Assembly: GCF_900176335.1 (NCBI RefSeq)
Contig: NZ_FWXW01000005.1
Coordinates: 1-64,000 of the forward strand
DNA: 64,000 bases
Direction: 5' to 3'
Origin: Papillibacter cinnamivorans DSM 12816
GTDB lineage: Bacteria; Bacillota; Clostridia; Oscillospirales; Oscillospiraceae
This document shows positions 18,049 through 27,914 of the stretch, piece after piece. The position numbers were made by a program, and so were the translations under genes. The notes below the pieces were generated by a model, which saw only the letters and a list, made by a program, of their open reading frames with translations, was not told the DNA's origin and ran no database searches. Position 1 is the stretch's first letter; each line of letters starts with the position of its first letter.

Positions 18049-20337
18049 TTACATGGAATCCAAAATGATCTTTTCCCCGTCGGAGCGGGCGCGCAGCTGG
18101 GTCACCGGGTTTTGGTAGCTGCCGATAATGCGCACGGCCGCGGTGTCCTCCAGCTCCTTCTGAATCAGGCGGCGGAGGTTCCGGGCCCCGTAGGAGATGG
18201 AGAAGGACTTTTTCACCAGGTAGTCGAGCAGCGTGTCGTCCCAGGTGAGGTTGATGTTCTTTTCCTTCAGGGACTGGCGCAGCTCCTCCAGCATAAGACC
18301 GGCAATGCGCTTGAAGTCCTCCTCGGTAAGACGGTTGAAGTAGACGATCTCGTCCACGCGGTTGATAAACTCGGGGCGCAGGAAGCTGTTAAGGGCTCTC
18401 ATGGCCTTGTCCTTTCCCTGTTCGTTCAGAGAACGGTTAAAGCCCACGGACCCGTCCTTCTTGTCGCTTCCCGCGTTGGAGGTCATGACGATGACCGTGT
18501 TTTCAAAATTGATATTCCGGCCGTGGGCGTCAGTGATATGCCCGTCGTCCAAGATCTGGAGCAGTATGTTGAGAACGTCCGGATGGGCCTTTTCGATCTC
18601 ATCGAAAAGAATTACGGAATAGGGTTTTCTCCGGATCTTCTCGGTGAGCTGACCGGACTCGTCGTACCCCACGTATCCGGGGGGCGAGCCGATGATCCGG
18701 GACACCGAGTGCTTTTCCATGAATTCGGACATGTCCAGACGAATCAAAGATTCCGGTGTGTCGAAAAGGTCCTTCGCCAGCTGCTTTACCAGCTCGGTTT
18801 TTCCCACGCCGGTGGAGCCCACGAATATGAAGGACACCGGCTTATGCTTGGGTGAAATGCCCACCCGGCCCCGGCGGATCGCGGCGGCCACGGCGGCGAC
18901 CGCCTCGTCCTGCCCGATGATATGGGTCTTCAGGCGGTCCTCCAGCTCGGAGAGCCGCTTGAACTCCTCCTCCTGAATACGGCTTGCGGGAATCTTGGTC
19001 CACAGTTCGATCACCCTGGCCAGGTTTTCCACCGTCAGTCGGGGGATCGGTTCCTTATTAATGGTCTCCATCTCGGCGTTTAACTGGATTTCCTTGCTGC
19101 GGAGGAAGGCCAGGCGCTCGTAGGGTTTCTCCCCGCCCTCTCCCAAAAGAAGCTCCCGCTCCTTCTGATAGTCTTCCAGCTGCTTTTTGATTTCCGAGCG
19201 GCGCTTTATGGACTGGTTTTTCAGATTGACGTCGGAGCAGGCCTCGTCGATGAGATCGATGGCCTTGTCGGGGAGGAACCGGTCGGTGATATACCGCTCC
19301 GACAGGAGCACCGCCTGCCTGGCGATTTCCGGTTCGATGATCACCCCGTGATACTCCTCATAGTAGTGGGCGATTCCGTTTAAGATCTTCACGGTGTCTT
19401 CCACCGAGGGCTCCGCCACCACAACGGGCTGGAACCTGCGCTCCAGCGCGGAGTCCTTTTCGATGTGCTTTCTGTACTCGGCGAAGGTGGTGGCCCCGAT
19501 CACCTGGATCTCTCCCCGGGAAAGAGCGGGCTTGAGTATATTGGCCGCGTTCATGGAACCCTCGGCATCCCCCGCGCCCACGATGTTGTGTACCTCGTCG
19601 ATGACCAGGATGATGTTCCCCAGCTTTTTGATCTCCTCGATGAGGCCCTTCATACGGCTTTCAAACTGACCGCGGAACTGGGTTCCTGCCACCAGGGCGG
19701 TGAGGTCCAGAAGATAGACCTCCTTGTCCTGAAGCTTGTAGGGAACTTCCCCCTTCACCACACGCTGGGCCAGGCCCTCGGCGATGGCGGTCTTGCCCAC
19801 GCCGGGCTCGCCGATTAAGCAGGGATTGTTCTTCTGGCGGCGGTTTAAAATCTGCACCACCCGCTCGATCTCCGGCTCACGGCCGATGACGGCGTCGAGT
19901 TTTCCGTCCCTGGCCCTCTGGGACAGGGAAATACAATAGTTTTCCAAAAACTTTCTCTTGGGGGCGCGGTCCTTTCCGTCCCGCTCCTTTTCCCGCTGCT
20001 GGCGCTGCCCGTCGTCCTCCTGGGCGGAGCCGAAGAGCTTGTTCAAAAAGGGGAAGGTGGCCGTCTTGCCCTCCTCCTCCTCATCCCCCTCGATTTCCGC
20101 GGGAAGGGAATCGGAACCCTCGGCCCCGCCGAAGGCCTGCATCATTTCATCGGTGATGCTGTCCAGATCTTCGTCCGATATGCCCATTTTTTTCATCATA
20201 TCGTCTACCGGCTTGATGCCGAGTTCTTTGGCGCACTTGAGGCAAAGGCCCTCGTTTACCGTCTTGCCGTTTTCAAGCTTGGTGATGAATACCACCGCCA
20301 CGTGCTTCTTGCATCTGCTACAAATGGTTGGCTGCAT
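18049..20337 (-). CDS. clpE: Clp protease ATP-binding subunit, ClpE-like
   Basis: AAA+ unfoldase of 762 residues that delivers substrates to ClpP. An N-terminal zinc finger (CSRC ... CLKC) replaces the ClpC-type N domain, as in ClpE. D1 has Walker [14 protein letters not shown] and D2 has [13 protein letters not shown]; a linker coiled coil (~380-430) separates them. A VGF tripeptide in SVGFNRS fits the ClpP-docking loop. Start chosen at ATG 20337, eight bases after GAGGAG; the GTG three codons earlier overlaps the ribosome site. It is the last gene of the minus-strand run after pgsA. ClpE is normally heat/stress controlled; no CtsR box was confirmed. Confidence 0.88.
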   Translation of the reverse strand: MQPTICSRCKKHVAVVFITKLENGKTVNEGLCLKCAKELGIKPVDDMMKKMGISDEDLDSITDEMMQAFGGAEGSDSLPAEIEGDEEEEGKTATFPFLNKLFGSAQEDDGQRQQREKERDGKDRAPKRKFLENYCISLSQRARDGKLDAVIGREPEIERVVQILNRRQKNNPCLIGEPGVGKTAIAEGLAQRVVKGEVPYKLQDKEVYLLDLTALVAGTQFRGQFESRMKGLIEEIKKLGNIILVIDEVHNIVGAGDAEGSMNAANILKPALSRGEIQVIGATTFAEYRKHIEKDSALERRFQPVVVAEPSVEDTVKILNGIAHYYEEYHGVIIEPEIARQAVLLSERYITDRFLPDKAIDLIDEACSDVNLKNQSIKRRSEIKKQLEDYQKERELLLGEGGEKPYERLAFLRSKEIQLNAEMETINKEPIPRLTVENLARVIELWTKIPASRIQEEEFKRLSELEDRLKTHIIGQDEAVAAVAAAIRRGRVGISPKHKPVSFIFVGSTGVGKTELVKQLAKDLFDTPESLIRLDMSEFMEKHSVSRIIGSPPGYVGYDESGQLTEKIRRKPYSVILFDEIEKAHPDVLNILLQILDDGHITDAHGRNINFENTVIVMTSNAGSDKKDGSVGFNRSLNEQGKDKAMRALNSFLRPEFINRVDEIVYFNRLTEEDFKRIAGLMLEELRQSLKEKNINLTWDDTLLDYLVKKSFSISYGARNLRRLIQKELEDTAAVRIIGSYQNPVTQLRARSDGEKIILDSM

Positions 20338-20373
20338 TGTGTTCACTCCTCGTCGCCGGCGACCGGCGGCCGG

Positions 20374-20913
20374 TCACTGGGCGATTTCATTCTTTCTTAG
20401 AATTCTTATAAATTCCCACAGATATCTCACAAACGCCGCGGCGGCGAGGCCCAAGGCAAGGGTGATGAGAAACATCGCCGCGGTTTCGGATAATCGGGTA
20501 AATATCATCAGTATAACACAAACTGAAAAGAATACAACCGTCGCAATTTTACCAAGTATATTCGCCGGCATGACGTCGCTGGTTTTTCTCAAAAGGAACA
20601 TCGCTCCCAGGCCGAGAACTCCCTCCGTGAAAACAAAAAACGCCGCGGCCCACAAGGGCACAAGGCCCGCCGCGGCAATGCATACGAGCACCGTGCCGTT
20701 CATCAGTTTGTCGGCCAGGGGGTCCAGCACTCTTCCCAGGCTCGTGGTCTGATTGAATTTTCTCGCAATGTAGCCGTCCAGCACGTCGGTGAGAGACGCC
20801 GCGGCGTAGATCAAAACGGGGGGCCATGGATTTCCCCCCGAGGCGAAAAACGCCACGGCGAAAACGGGCACCAGCATGAGTCTTATCAGGGAGAGCAGAT
20901 TGGGCACGTTCAT
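20374..20913 (-). CDS. pgsA: CDP-diacylglycerol-glycerol-3-phosphate 3-phosphatidyltransferase
   Basis: Membrane enzyme of phosphatidylglycerol synthesis, 179 residues, with several hydrophobic helices. The CDP-alcohol phosphotransferase signature is intact: DVLDGYIAR, then GRVLDPLAD, giving the four Asp residues that bind the metals. The start MNVPNLLSLIR is typical of PgsA. It stands between cvpA (70 bp upstream) and the clpE-like gene (36 bp downstream) on the same strand. Confidence 0.92.
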   Translation of the reverse strand: MNVPNLLSLIRLMLVPVFAVAFFASGGNPWPPVLIYAAASLTDVLDGYIARKFNQTTSLGRVLDPLADKLMNGTVLVCIAAAGLVPLWAAAFFVFTEGVLGLGAMFLLRKTSDVMPANILGKIATVVFFSVCVILMIFTRLSETAAMFLITLALGLAAAAFVRYLWEFIRILRKNEIAQ

Positions 20914-20983
20914 AAGTGTCCTAAACCCTTTCCTCCCGGGACGCCCCGGATTCGGCCGCCTCTCGGGCCGGCCGGGGCGCGGC

Positions 20984-21706
20984 TCAGACTCCGGAAAGCA
21001 GCGTAAGCAGGTTGGTCTCCAGGAAAAATTTCAGCAAAACGGTCTTCTGGGCCACATCCTCGGGAATGATATTCCCGAACAGCCGGAGAACCCAGGCCGC
21101 CAAAAACAAAATCAGTATGCCCTGTATCAGGCCCAATATCCCGCCGCCCAGCATATTGAGAAAATTCAGGCCCGGGAGCTTGAAAAACAGATTGAGAAGA
21201 TGGGCGATGAGTTTCAGAAGAAGGAGAATGACAATAAAAGACAGCACAAAGAGCAGTATGTAGGCAAGGGTCCCGGCAAGGCTCTCGGTCACCGCCGTGG
21301 AAATGGCCGTCCCGATGGAACTTACGCTTTCGGAGATCCCGGCGGAAACGGTTTTGGCGATCCCGTCATAGAGCCCCAGCTTTTTCAGCGCCTCGGTCAC
21401 CTTGTCCGTCTGCGTTTCGGACTGGGTATCATTCCCGGTTTCCCCGCCGCCCGAAGTCTGCGTATCCCCAGACACGCCGCTGTCCTTCAGCTTTTCTTCC
21501 ACGGCTTCGGAGATATAGGGGCTCATCCTGTCGGCCACGGCCTGGGAATAGTGCGAGGCGATATAGCCCGCCCCGGCAAAGGCGATGAGTATGGAAAAGA
21601 GCCCGGCCAGGCCCAGAACGAGCCCCCTGCGTCCGCCTCTTACGGCAAAAAGGATCAATATCACAAGGATTACAACATCAATGATAATATATGCGTAAAC
21701 CGCCAA
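20984..21706 (-). CDS. CvpA family membrane protein
   Basis: About 240 residues with CvpA-type topology: an N-terminal helix pair around GGRRGLVLGL, a Ser/Thr/Gly-rich extracellular loop (~80-100) and two C-terminal helices (LAYILLFVLSFIVILLLL, GGGILGLIQGILILFL). Members are linked to colicin V production or surface functions, with unclear biochemistry. TTG at 21706 is chosen because GGGAGG lies eight bases upstream and no ATG fits; a GTG overlapping the ribosome site is less likely. Gap to the upstream DUF5711-like gene is 40 bp. Confidence 0.8.
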   Translation of the reverse strand: MAVYAYIIIDVVILVILILFAVRGGRRGLVLGLAGLFSILIAFAGAGYIASHYSQAVADRMSPYISEAVEEKLKDSGVSGDTQTSGGGETGNDTQSETQTDKVTEALKKLGLYDGIAKTVSAGISESVSSIGTAISTAVTESLAGTLAYILLFVLSFIVILLLLKLIAHLLNLFFKLPGLNFLNMLGGGILGLIQGILILFLAAWVLRLFGNIIPEDVAQKTVLLKFFLETNLLTLLSGV

Positions 21707-21746
21707 AATCCACACCTCCCGTAGGGTTCCGTTTTTCAGCGCAGCG

Positions 21747-22955
21747 TCATGGTATGTACAGACGCGCGCTTTCATATCCCACCAGCATGGCGGTACCGTC
21801 GTCCCGCATCAGAACGCTGCGGGCGCCGGCGGTACCTTCCAGCCGGGCGTACTCCTTCATATCCTTCGTATAAATCACAAGCCTCGACGCGTACAGGACC
21901 GCCACATACCGGCCCGCAGCGGAAATGTCCAGGATCTCCTCCGTTGTGTCCAAAGACGCGATTTCATTGCCTTTTCCGTCCACGGTGACGAGTTTGGCCT
22001 GGGTTCCCGCCTTGTAGCGGCTGAGCACCACTGAGGCAAACCCGTCCCCGCCCAGGTCGAACTCCCGGAGATACCGGTCGGAATAGCCGTACTCCCCCGT
22101 CTTTTCCCCGTTTTCATCGGCTATCACGATAGAGGTTTCTGTGACCGCGCAGAGAGAGCCGTCCAGGTTTCCCAAAGAGAGCACCAAAGAGTCGGGGATG
22201 TCCAGGGAAGCGGTCTGCTTTCCGCTGGCAATGCTGTAAAACCCGACGGTGCTCTCAAAGCGGTCCTCCTCCTGGCCGATGGTCACCGCGGCAGCCGTTT
22301 TGCAGTCCGGCAGCACGCAGGCGTCCACCACGAACCGGGTGGAAAACAGCAGATCCACGGCTTTTCCCATTTTGTCGTTGTATACTGTTACTTTGCCCTT
22401 GTAGCCGTTTTCCTGGCATGTCACGGCCAGATACCCTCCGTCGTTCACGGAGGCGGAAAAGATGGAAAGGCCCGAGTCCAGATGCAGTTCCAGCACCACT
22501 TTATCCCCGTCCAGAGCATACAGGCTCCCGCCCCCCACGTCGTAGGCGGCGGCCAGGGTTTTAGACGCGACGGTCCTGGGATTATCCAGGGCGACGATGC
22601 CGGAATAGAGCTCCTTGCCCCCGGCGCTGAAGAGCTGCAGCCGGGTGCCGGAGGCCACCAGCAGGCCGTCCTTGAAGGTGACGAAGCGGTTTCCCGCGTC
22701 TCCCTCGTAGGAAAACTCCTCCGCCCTGCCGGAATCGTCGGTCCGGAGGGATATGTAGGAAATTGCCCGGCGCAGGGAGTCGATATTCAGCCTGTCGTGA
22801 AAGACCACCAGGGCAAGAGCCCCAAGAACCACCGCCGCGGTCACCGCCACGGACAGGACCCGGCGGGCGAAACTCCGTCGCTTTTTTTCCGGTCTTTCCG
22901 GCTGGGAACCGTTTTCCTCCAGACCGTCGTCTATTTCTCTTTCGTGCTTCTTCAC
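21747..22955 (-). CDS. membrane-anchored beta-propeller-like protein (DUF5711 type)
   Basis: About 403 residues. A charged N terminus is followed by one helix (VLSVAVTAAVVLGALALVVF) and a long extracellular region of repeated beta-strand blocks such as RFVTFKDGLLVASGTRLQLF and YAVVLYASRL-like motifs, typical of propeller folds. The position between truA and cvpA is a common Clostridia arrangement. No ATG exists near the start; GTG at 22955 after GGAGGAG is preferred, with GTG 23006 as an alternative. Function unknown; an envelope sensor or scaffold role is only a guess. Confidence 0.72.
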   Translation of the reverse strand: MKKHEREIDDGLEENGSQPERPEKKRRSFARRVLSVAVTAAVVLGALALVVFHDRLNIDSLRRAISYISLRTDDSGRAEEFSYEGDAGNRFVTFKDGLLVASGTRLQLFSAGGKELYSGIVALDNPRTVASKTLAAAYDVGGGSLYALDGDKVVLELHLDSGLSIFSASVNDGGYLAVTCQENGYKGKVTVYNDKMGKAVDLLFSTRFVVDACVLPDCKTAAAVTIGQEEDRFESTVGFYSIASGKQTASLDIPDSLVLSLGNLDGSLCAVTETSIVIADENGEKTGEYGYSDRYLREFDLGGDGFASVVLSRYKAGTQAKLVTVDGKGNEIASLDTTEEILDISAAGRYVAVLYASRLVIYTKDMKEYARLEGTAGARSVLMRDDGTAMLVGYESARLYIP

Positions 22956-23040
22956 TGCCGTTTGTTTCTCCTCCCGGGCGGGATCTGCCTCCGGCGCAGT
23001 GAGCACCGAAAGGGCGCGCTCCCGGCCGCCGTTTCCGCCG

Positions 23041-23853
23041 TTACTCCCCGGACTCTGATAAAGGCGCGTTTTCAAACAGTCCCGCCGCCGTCTCCCGCTC
23101 CGCGGAGAGGGCCGGCTCGTCATACCAGAGGCGCGTCATATACAGGCCGCCGGGGGGTACGGTAGGCCCCGCCGCGGTGCGCACGCCCCGCTCCAGAATG
23201 CCGGGAATCTCATCCGGGGCGAGCTTTCCTTCGGAAGCGTAAATCACCGTTCCCGTGATGGCCCGCACCATGTTGTACAAAAATCCGTCCGCACAGACCC
23301 GGAGCTCCACCAAAGGGCCCCGCCGCTCCACGACGCAGTAATGGACGGTGCGCACCGTGGTCTTCACATGGGAACCTGTCGCCCGGACCGCGCGGAAATC
23401 ATGAGTCCCTTCGAACATGGAAGCCGCCCTGGACATAACCGTCTCGTCCAGATGCCTGGGATAAAAGTACGCTCGGTTTACATAAAATGGATTTCGGATT
23501 TTGGAATTGTAGATCCGATAGGTATATTCCTTTTTCCTGCAGGAGGCGATGGCGTTGAACTCCTCCCCCACGTCGGCGGCATAGCGCACCACGATGTCGT
23601 CAGGCAGGCGGGCATTCACCGCCAGGGGAATCCTGTCGGCGGGGATGGTGGAAGCGGTCCTGAAGTTGGCCACGTATTCCTCGGCGTGGACCCCCGCGTC
23701 GGTCCTTCCGCAGCCCACCGCCTTCACCGGATGTTCCGTCACCAGGGACAGGGCCTTTTCCAGGGTCTCCCCCACGGTGACCAGCGTCTTCTGCACCTGC
23801 CAGCCGTGGTAATTGGTACCGACATACATGAGTCTCAGGGCAATATTTCGCAT
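23041..23853 (-). CDS. truA: tRNA pseudouridine synthase A
   Basis: Cytoplasmic enzyme making pseudouridine at positions 38-40 of tRNA anticodon stems. About 270 residues. The catalytic Asp is in GCGRTDAGVHA (~50), and the family blocks YHGWQVQ, NPFYVNRAYFYP and VCADGFLYNMVR are present. ATG 23853 is chosen; a GTG two codons earlier lies inside the ribosome site GGGAGG. It follows ecfT by 12 bp, the classic ecfA-ecfA-ecfT-truA order. Confidence 0.95.
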   Translation of the reverse strand: MRNIALRLMYVGTNYHGWQVQKTLVTVGETLEKALSLVTEHPVKAVGCGRTDAGVHAEEYVANFRTASTIPADRIPLAVNARLPDDIVVRYAADVGEEFNAIASCRKKEYTYRIYNSKIRNPFYVNRAYFYPRHLDETVMSRAASMFEGTHDFRAVRATGSHVKTTVRTVHYCVVERRGPLVELRVCADGFLYNMVRAITGTVIYASEGKLAPDEIPGILERGVRTAAGPTVPPGGLYMTRLWYDEPALSAERETAAGLFENAPLSESGE

Positions 23854-23865
23854 AGGCACCTCCCG

Positions 23866-24669
23866 TCACATCCCGAAGACGCCCAGCACGGTGACTCCCG
23901 CCCCCAGGGCAATGCCGAAAATCATGGCCAGATAGTCCCGCAGGGCGAAGCGCAGAACGCGCAGCCGGGTCCTGCCCTCCCCGCCGTGATAGCAGCGGCA
24001 CTCCATGGCCACCGCCAGCTCATCGGCTCTCCGGAAGGCGCTTACAAACAGCGGTACTAAAAGGGGCAGAAGCGCCCTGGCCCTCTGCATCAGCCCGCCG
24101 GACTCGAAGTCCGCCCCCCGGGCCTTCTGCGCGCTCATGATCTTGTCCGTCTCGTCCAGAAGGGTGGGGATAAAGCGAAGGGCGATGCTCATCATCATGG
24201 CCAGCTCGTGAACGGGAACGCGCAGGACCTTCAGGGGCTTCATGAGCCGTTCCATGGCGTCGGTGAGCAGGATGGGCGATGTGGTGTAGGTAAGCAGCAG
24301 AGTCCCCGTAATCAGCATGAGGATGCGCAGCACCATGAAGACGGCCGCGCGGATGCCCTCGGCGGTGATGCTGAAGATCCAGAAGCTCCAGAGAGGGATG
24401 CCGGGGGTGTAAAACAGGTTCAGTATCCCCGTTATGATAACCACCACCACGATGGGCTTGAGTCCCCGGAATATGACCCCCGGCCGGATGCCGGAAAGGA
24501 TCACCGCAAAAACGAGATACGCCAGAAGAATCCCATAGGAGAGGACATGCCTGGCGGTGAACAGCGTGACAATGAAAATCAGGGTAAGGATGAGCTTGGT
24601 CCGGGGATCCAGGCGGTGAAGGAGGCTGTCGCCGGGAAAATACTGGCCGAAGGTGATGTCCTTAAGCAC
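23866..24669 (-). CDS. ecfT: ECF transporter transmembrane subunit EcfT
   Basis: Energy-coupling membrane subunit shared by vitamin and metal S-components. 267 residues, about five to six helices, with the two coupling motifs seen as QKARGADF (~184) and AMECRCYHGG (~226), where the second replaces the common ARG core by CRC. It overlaps ecfA2 by 8 bp and precedes truA. Substrate-specific S-components are not in the window, so substrates cannot be told. Confidence 0.95.
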   Translation of the reverse strand: MLKDITFGQYFPGDSLLHRLDPRTKLILTLIFIVTLFTARHVLSYGILLAYLVFAVILSGIRPGVIFRGLKPIVVVVIITGILNLFYTPGIPLWSFWIFSITAEGIRAAVFMVLRILMLITGTLLLTYTTSPILLTDAMERLMKPLKVLRVPVHELAMMMSIALRFIPTLLDETDKIMSAQKARGADFESGGLMQRARALLPLLVPLFVSAFRRADELAVAMECRCYHGGEGRTRLRVLRFALRDYLAMIFGIALGAGVTVLGVFGM

Positions 24670-25528
24670 GGGCGCACCCTCCTTTCAAAGAGAGGATGGA
24701 GGCCCTGGCCTCTTCCATGGTGTATGCGGCGGGGTCCACGTCCAGTCCCAGGCTGTGGAGCCGCAGCATGACGGCGGTGACCTCGGGAACGGCGAGCCCC
24801 ATTCCATGGAGCTCCTCCGCCCGGCGGAAGATCTCCCGGGGAGTGCCGTCCATGGCCACGGTTCCCCCGCTCATGACCACAATCCGGTCGGCGGTGCGGG
24901 CGATTTCCTCCATGCTGTGGGAAACCAGTACTACCGCCGCGCCTCTTTCCCTATGATATTCACGGATCTGCCCGATAATGTCCTGCCTGCCCCTGGGATC
25001 CAGCCCCGCAGTGGGTTCGTCCAGGATCAGCACCTCCGGGCGCATGGCGATGACGCCCGCGATGGCGGCCCTTCGCTTCTGCCCGCCGGAGAGCTCGAAG
25101 GGAGAGCGCTCCAGCTGGGATCCCTCCAGGCCCACAATGCCTGCGGCCCAGCGGACTCGTTCATCGATCTCTCCATCCGAAAGCCCCATGTTTTTCGGGC
25201 CGAAGGCGATGTCTTTATACACCGTCTCCTCAAAGAGCTGGTACTCCGGGTACTGAAAAACCAGGCCCACCTGAAAGCGGACGGCCCGGGTCTTCTTTGG
25301 CGAAGACCAGATGTCCTCTCCCTGAAAGAGCACCCGCCCGGCCGTGGGCTTTAAAAGCCCGTTGAGGTGCTGGATCAAAGTGGACTTACCCGAGCCGGTA
25401 TGCCCCATAAGCCCCAAAAACTCGCCCTGTTCCACCTGGAAGCGGACATTCCGGATGGCGGCAAGCTCAAAGGGCGTCCCCGCGCTGTAAACATGGGATA
25501 TGTTTTCCGTCTGAATGATGGGCGCCAA
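24662..25528 (-). CDS. ecfA2: ECF transporter ATPase EcfA2
   Basis: ABC ATPase of 288 residues. Walker A is GHTGSGKST, Q-loop FQYPEYQLFEETV, signature LSGGQKRRAAIAG, Walker B VLILDEPTAGLD and switch His in VLVSHSMEE. The FQYPE-type Q-loop and Gly-Leu-Asp D-loop match EcfA2. It is the second ATPase of the ecfA1-ecfA2-ecfT unit and lies 46 bp after ecfA1. Confidence 0.94.
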   Translation of the reverse strand: MAPIIQTENISHVYSAGTPFELAAIRNVRFQVEQGEFLGLMGHTGSGKSTLIQHLNGLLKPTAGRVLFQGEDIWSSPKKTRAVRFQVGLVFQYPEYQLFEETVYKDIAFGPKNMGLSDGEIDERVRWAAGIVGLEGSQLERSPFELSGGQKRRAAIAGVIAMRPEVLILDEPTAGLDPRGRQDIIGQIREYHRERGAAVVLVSHSMEEIARTADRIVVMSGGTVAMDGTPREIFRRAEELHGMGLAVPEVTAVMLRLHSLGLDVDPAAYTMEEARASILSLKGGCARA

Positions 25529-25574
25529 TCGTTTTCATTCCTTCACGGCGCGCAGGGCGCCTTCTATTTTCTCT

Positions 25575-26417
25575 TCAGTGCAGCAGCGCGTAAATCGCCT
25601 GGGCGCACTCCTCCACGGTGAGGGCGTCCAGGGGCAGGTTCATGCCGCACTCCTTCAGCTCCCACAGAAGCTCCACGGTCTCGGGAACGGAAAGGCCCGC
25701 CTTCCGCAGCTCTTCCACCCTCTGGAAGACCTGCCTGGGAGAGCCGTCCATCAGAACCCGGCCGTCAGACATAACCACCACCCGCCCGGCCTCGGCGGCC
25801 TCTTCCATGTGGTGGGTGATAAGAACCACGGTGACGCCGTACTCCCGGTTGAGCCGCCCGACGGTCTCCAGGACCTCGTCCCGGCCCCTGGGGTCCAGCA
25901 TGGCGGTGGGCTCGTCCAGGACGATGCAGTCCGGGCGCATGGCGATGACGCCGGCGATGGCCACCCGCTGCTTCTGCCCCCCCGAAAGAAGATGGGGCGC
26001 GTGGGTCCGGAATTCGTACATTCCAACCAGCTTCAAAGCCTCGTCCACCCGCCGGCGGATCTCTTCCGAGGGTACCCCCAGGTTTTCCAGTGCAAAGGCC
26101 ACATCTTCCTCCACCACGTTTGCGACAATCTGGTTGTCCGGGTTCTGGAATACCATGCCCACGGTGCGCCGAATGTCCAGGAGCCTGTCCTCGTCGGCGG
26201 TGTCCATCCCGGACACCAGTACTTTTCCCTCGGTGGGGATCAGAATGCCGTTCAAATGCTTGGCCAGGGTGGATTTCCCGGAACCGTTGTGGCCCAGGAC
26301 GGCCACAAAACTGCCCCTGTGAATATCCAGGGTGATGCCGTCCAGCGCCGGAAGGGCCACGCCCTCGGCCGTCGGGTAAGCGTATTTCACGCCCTGAAGG
26401 CGGATCATCTCGTCCAT
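25575..26417 (-). CDS. ecfA1: ECF transporter ATPase EcfA1
   Basis: ABC ATPase of 280 residues. Walker A is GHNGSGKST, Q-loop FQNPDNQIVANVVEEDVAF, signature LSGGQKQRVAIAG, Walker B CIVLDEPTAMLDP and switch His in LITHHMEEA, all matching EcfA1. Its ATG directly follows the TAA of the upstream methyltransferase gene, so the two are co-translated. Pairs with EcfA2 as the heterodimeric motor. Confidence 0.94.
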   Translation of the reverse strand: MDEMIRLQGVKYAYPTAEGVALPALDGITLDIHRGSFVAVLGHNGSGKSTLAKHLNGILIPTEGKVLVSGMDTADEDRLLDIRRTVGMVFQNPDNQIVANVVEEDVAFALENLGVPSEEIRRRVDEALKLVGMYEFRTHAPHLLSGGQKQRVAIAGVIAMRPDCIVLDEPTAMLDPRGRDEVLETVGRLNREYGVTVVLITHHMEEAAEAGRVVVMSDGRVLMDGSPRQVFQRVEELRKAGLSVPETVELLWELKECGMNLPLDALTVEECAQAIYALLH

Positions 26418-27290
26418 TTACGTCTCTCCTTCCGCCGTCCACCGGCCGGTGGCCCCGCAGGGCAGGGCCAGCCCGCTTTCGGTGACCGGCAGGCCCAGCT
26501 CGTCGCACCGGCAAACCCCGCCCCGCTCCTTGGCGACGGCGGAGCCCAGGATGTATCCCAGGGCCGACGGGGACAGCCCTGTGGTATAGGAGTTGATCAG
26601 GAAAAAGAGAGGTTTTTCGGAAAGAAGGCGGGCGCAGAGCTCTACAAAGGGGTAGAGCCCCTCCTCCAGCTTCCAGACCTCGCCGGAGGGACCCCGGCCG
26701 TAAGAGGGCGGGTCCATAATGACGGCGTCGTACCGGTTGCCCCGTCGGAGCTCCCGCTCCGCGAACTTGATGCAGTCGTCCACGATGAAGCGGACTGGCC
26801 TGTCTTCCAGTCCCGAGGCTTTCAAATTCTCCTTAGCCCAGGACACCATGCCTTTGGCCGCGTCCACATGGCAGACCTTTGCCCCCGCCGCGGCGGCTGC
26901 CACAGTGGCCCCGCCGGTATAGGCGAAGAGATTTAAAACGTTCACCGGACGGGCGGCGCGCCGGATGGTATCCATGATGAAGTCCCAGTTGACGGCCTGT
27001 TCGGGGAAAAGCCCGGTGTGTTTGAAATTCATGGGCCGGACCAGAAAGGACAGCTCCCCGTACCGGATACGCCAGTGTTCCGGGAGGCCGCCCTTATCCC
27101 AGCTTCCGCCCCCCGAAGAGGAGCGGGTATACTTCGCGTCGGGCTGCGCCCAGCACCTGTTATTTCTGGGCGTGTCCCAGATAGCCTGGGGGTCCGGGCG
27201 CACCAGATAATACCCCCCCCAGCGCTCCAGCTTTTCTCCCCGGGAGCAGTCGACGAGCTCATATTCTGTCCATTTGTCGGAAATCCACAT
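26418..27290 (-). CDS. class I SAM-dependent (rRNA-type) methyltransferase
   Basis: A 290-residue protein of the RlmI/RlmK-like group without a PUA domain. SAM-binding residues are in VLNLFAYTGGATVAAAAAG (~118) and CHVDAAKGMV; the catalytic-site motif is DAVIMDPPSYGRG (~193). Relatives methylate 23S rRNA cytosines; the exact target is unknown. It is the first gene of the ecf operon and abuts ecfA1 with no gap. The ATG at 27290 is preceded by GGCGGAGACG; the promoter lies ~120 bp upstream. Confidence 0.87.
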   Translation of the reverse strand: MWISDKWTEYELVDCSRGEKLERWGGYYLVRPDPQAIWDTPRNNRCWAQPDAKYTRSSSGGGSWDKGGLPEHWRIRYGELSFLVRPMNFKHTGLFPEQAVNWDFIMDTIRRAARPVNVLNLFAYTGGATVAAAAAGAKVCHVDAAKGMVSWAKENLKASGLEDRPVRFIVDDCIKFAERELRRGNRYDAVIMDPPSYGRGPSGEVWKLEEGLYPFVELCARLLSEKPLFFLINSYTTGLSPSALGYILGSAVAKERGGVCRCDELGLPVTESGLALPCGATGRWTAEGET

Positions 27291-27345
27291 ATCGTCTCCG
27301 CCCGCGGGCAGCGCCGCTTTTTATAGTATCTTTCCCAAAGAGGGA

Positions 27346-27375
27346 GAAAAACCGCCCGCTGCTCCGGCGAGCGGG
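27346..27375 (-). terminator. leader hairpin with U-tract (possible attenuator)
   Basis: Between the promoter at 27411 and the methyltransferase ATG, the minus strand reads CCCGCT, a 9-nt loop, AGCGGG, then CGGTTTTT. This is an intrinsic-terminator shape inside the 5' leader, so transcription into the ecf operon may be conditional. The six-bp stem is short, so it could be constitutive read-through. Confidence 0.45.
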
Positions 27376-27410
27376 AAAACTGTCATTATTATCCTCAATT
27401 GCATGCAGAC

Positions 27411-27439
27411 ATTATATCATTCCCCATTCCCTGCGTCAA
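27411..27439 (-). promoter_or_regulatory. promoter of the methyltransferase-ecf operon
   Basis: On the minus strand TTGACG (27434-27439), 17-bp spacer, TATAAT (27411-27416). Near-consensus; start near 27404 gives a ~113-nt leader. Confidence 0.8.
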
Positions 27440-27510
27440 ATGAAACAGGGAAAAGCTGCCTGGGGTTTTGGAGGCCGGATCATTTGCAATCTGATCAGTC
27501 TTTTCGGTAA

Positions 27511-27795
27511 TTATTTTACGAGAGTTTGGACGGGAGCTCGACGCTCCGCTGGGGTGACTTTTCCCCATAGGAAAAGTCACCAAAAGGATGCCAAGAGCCT
27601 CCGGCCTCTTGGATCTCCATTAGAGGGTAGTCCCGTGGACGCTTTCAATAAGTAATTGACTTTCGGCAGTTTCGAACGCACAAACAGCTCCATGACAGGA
27701 GGTCTGTTCTGAGCCCGCAATCGGAGCTCTCCGGGTTTAAGACTGTGGGACTTAATGAGTCTGCGAAAACATACCTTGTCCGACGTTTGAGAAGA
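27511..27795 (+). repeat. ~285-bp structured repeat, copy R2
   Basis: Same family as 6640. Hairpin 2 is perfect here, GTGACTTTTCC with GGAAAAGTCAC, whereas R1 and R4 have an ACTTTTTG/CAAAAAGT version and R3 a GTGCCTTTTC/GAAAAGGCAC version, so arms change together. It ends CGACGTTTGAGAAG and lies between the ecf operon promoter and the fusion gene promoter. Confidence 0.85.
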
Positions 27796-27843
27796 AATAT
27801 TAGTATTATGTAAACTTCTTGCCGGCTGTTAGGCCGGGCGGCC

Positions 27844-27872
27844 TTGCCAAGGGCGGGAGGGCGTGCTACAAT
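27844..27872 (+). promoter_or_regulatory. promoter of the pyruvyl-transferase/FrhB fusion gene
   Basis: TTGCCA (27844-27849), 17-bp spacer, TACAAT (27867-27872). Start near 27880, leader ~35 nt. It lies about 50 bp after repeat R2. Confidence 0.75.
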
Positions 27873-27914
27873 TGCACGTGAAGCGTACTATTTGAACTGT
27901 TTGGGGGCTTTGAA

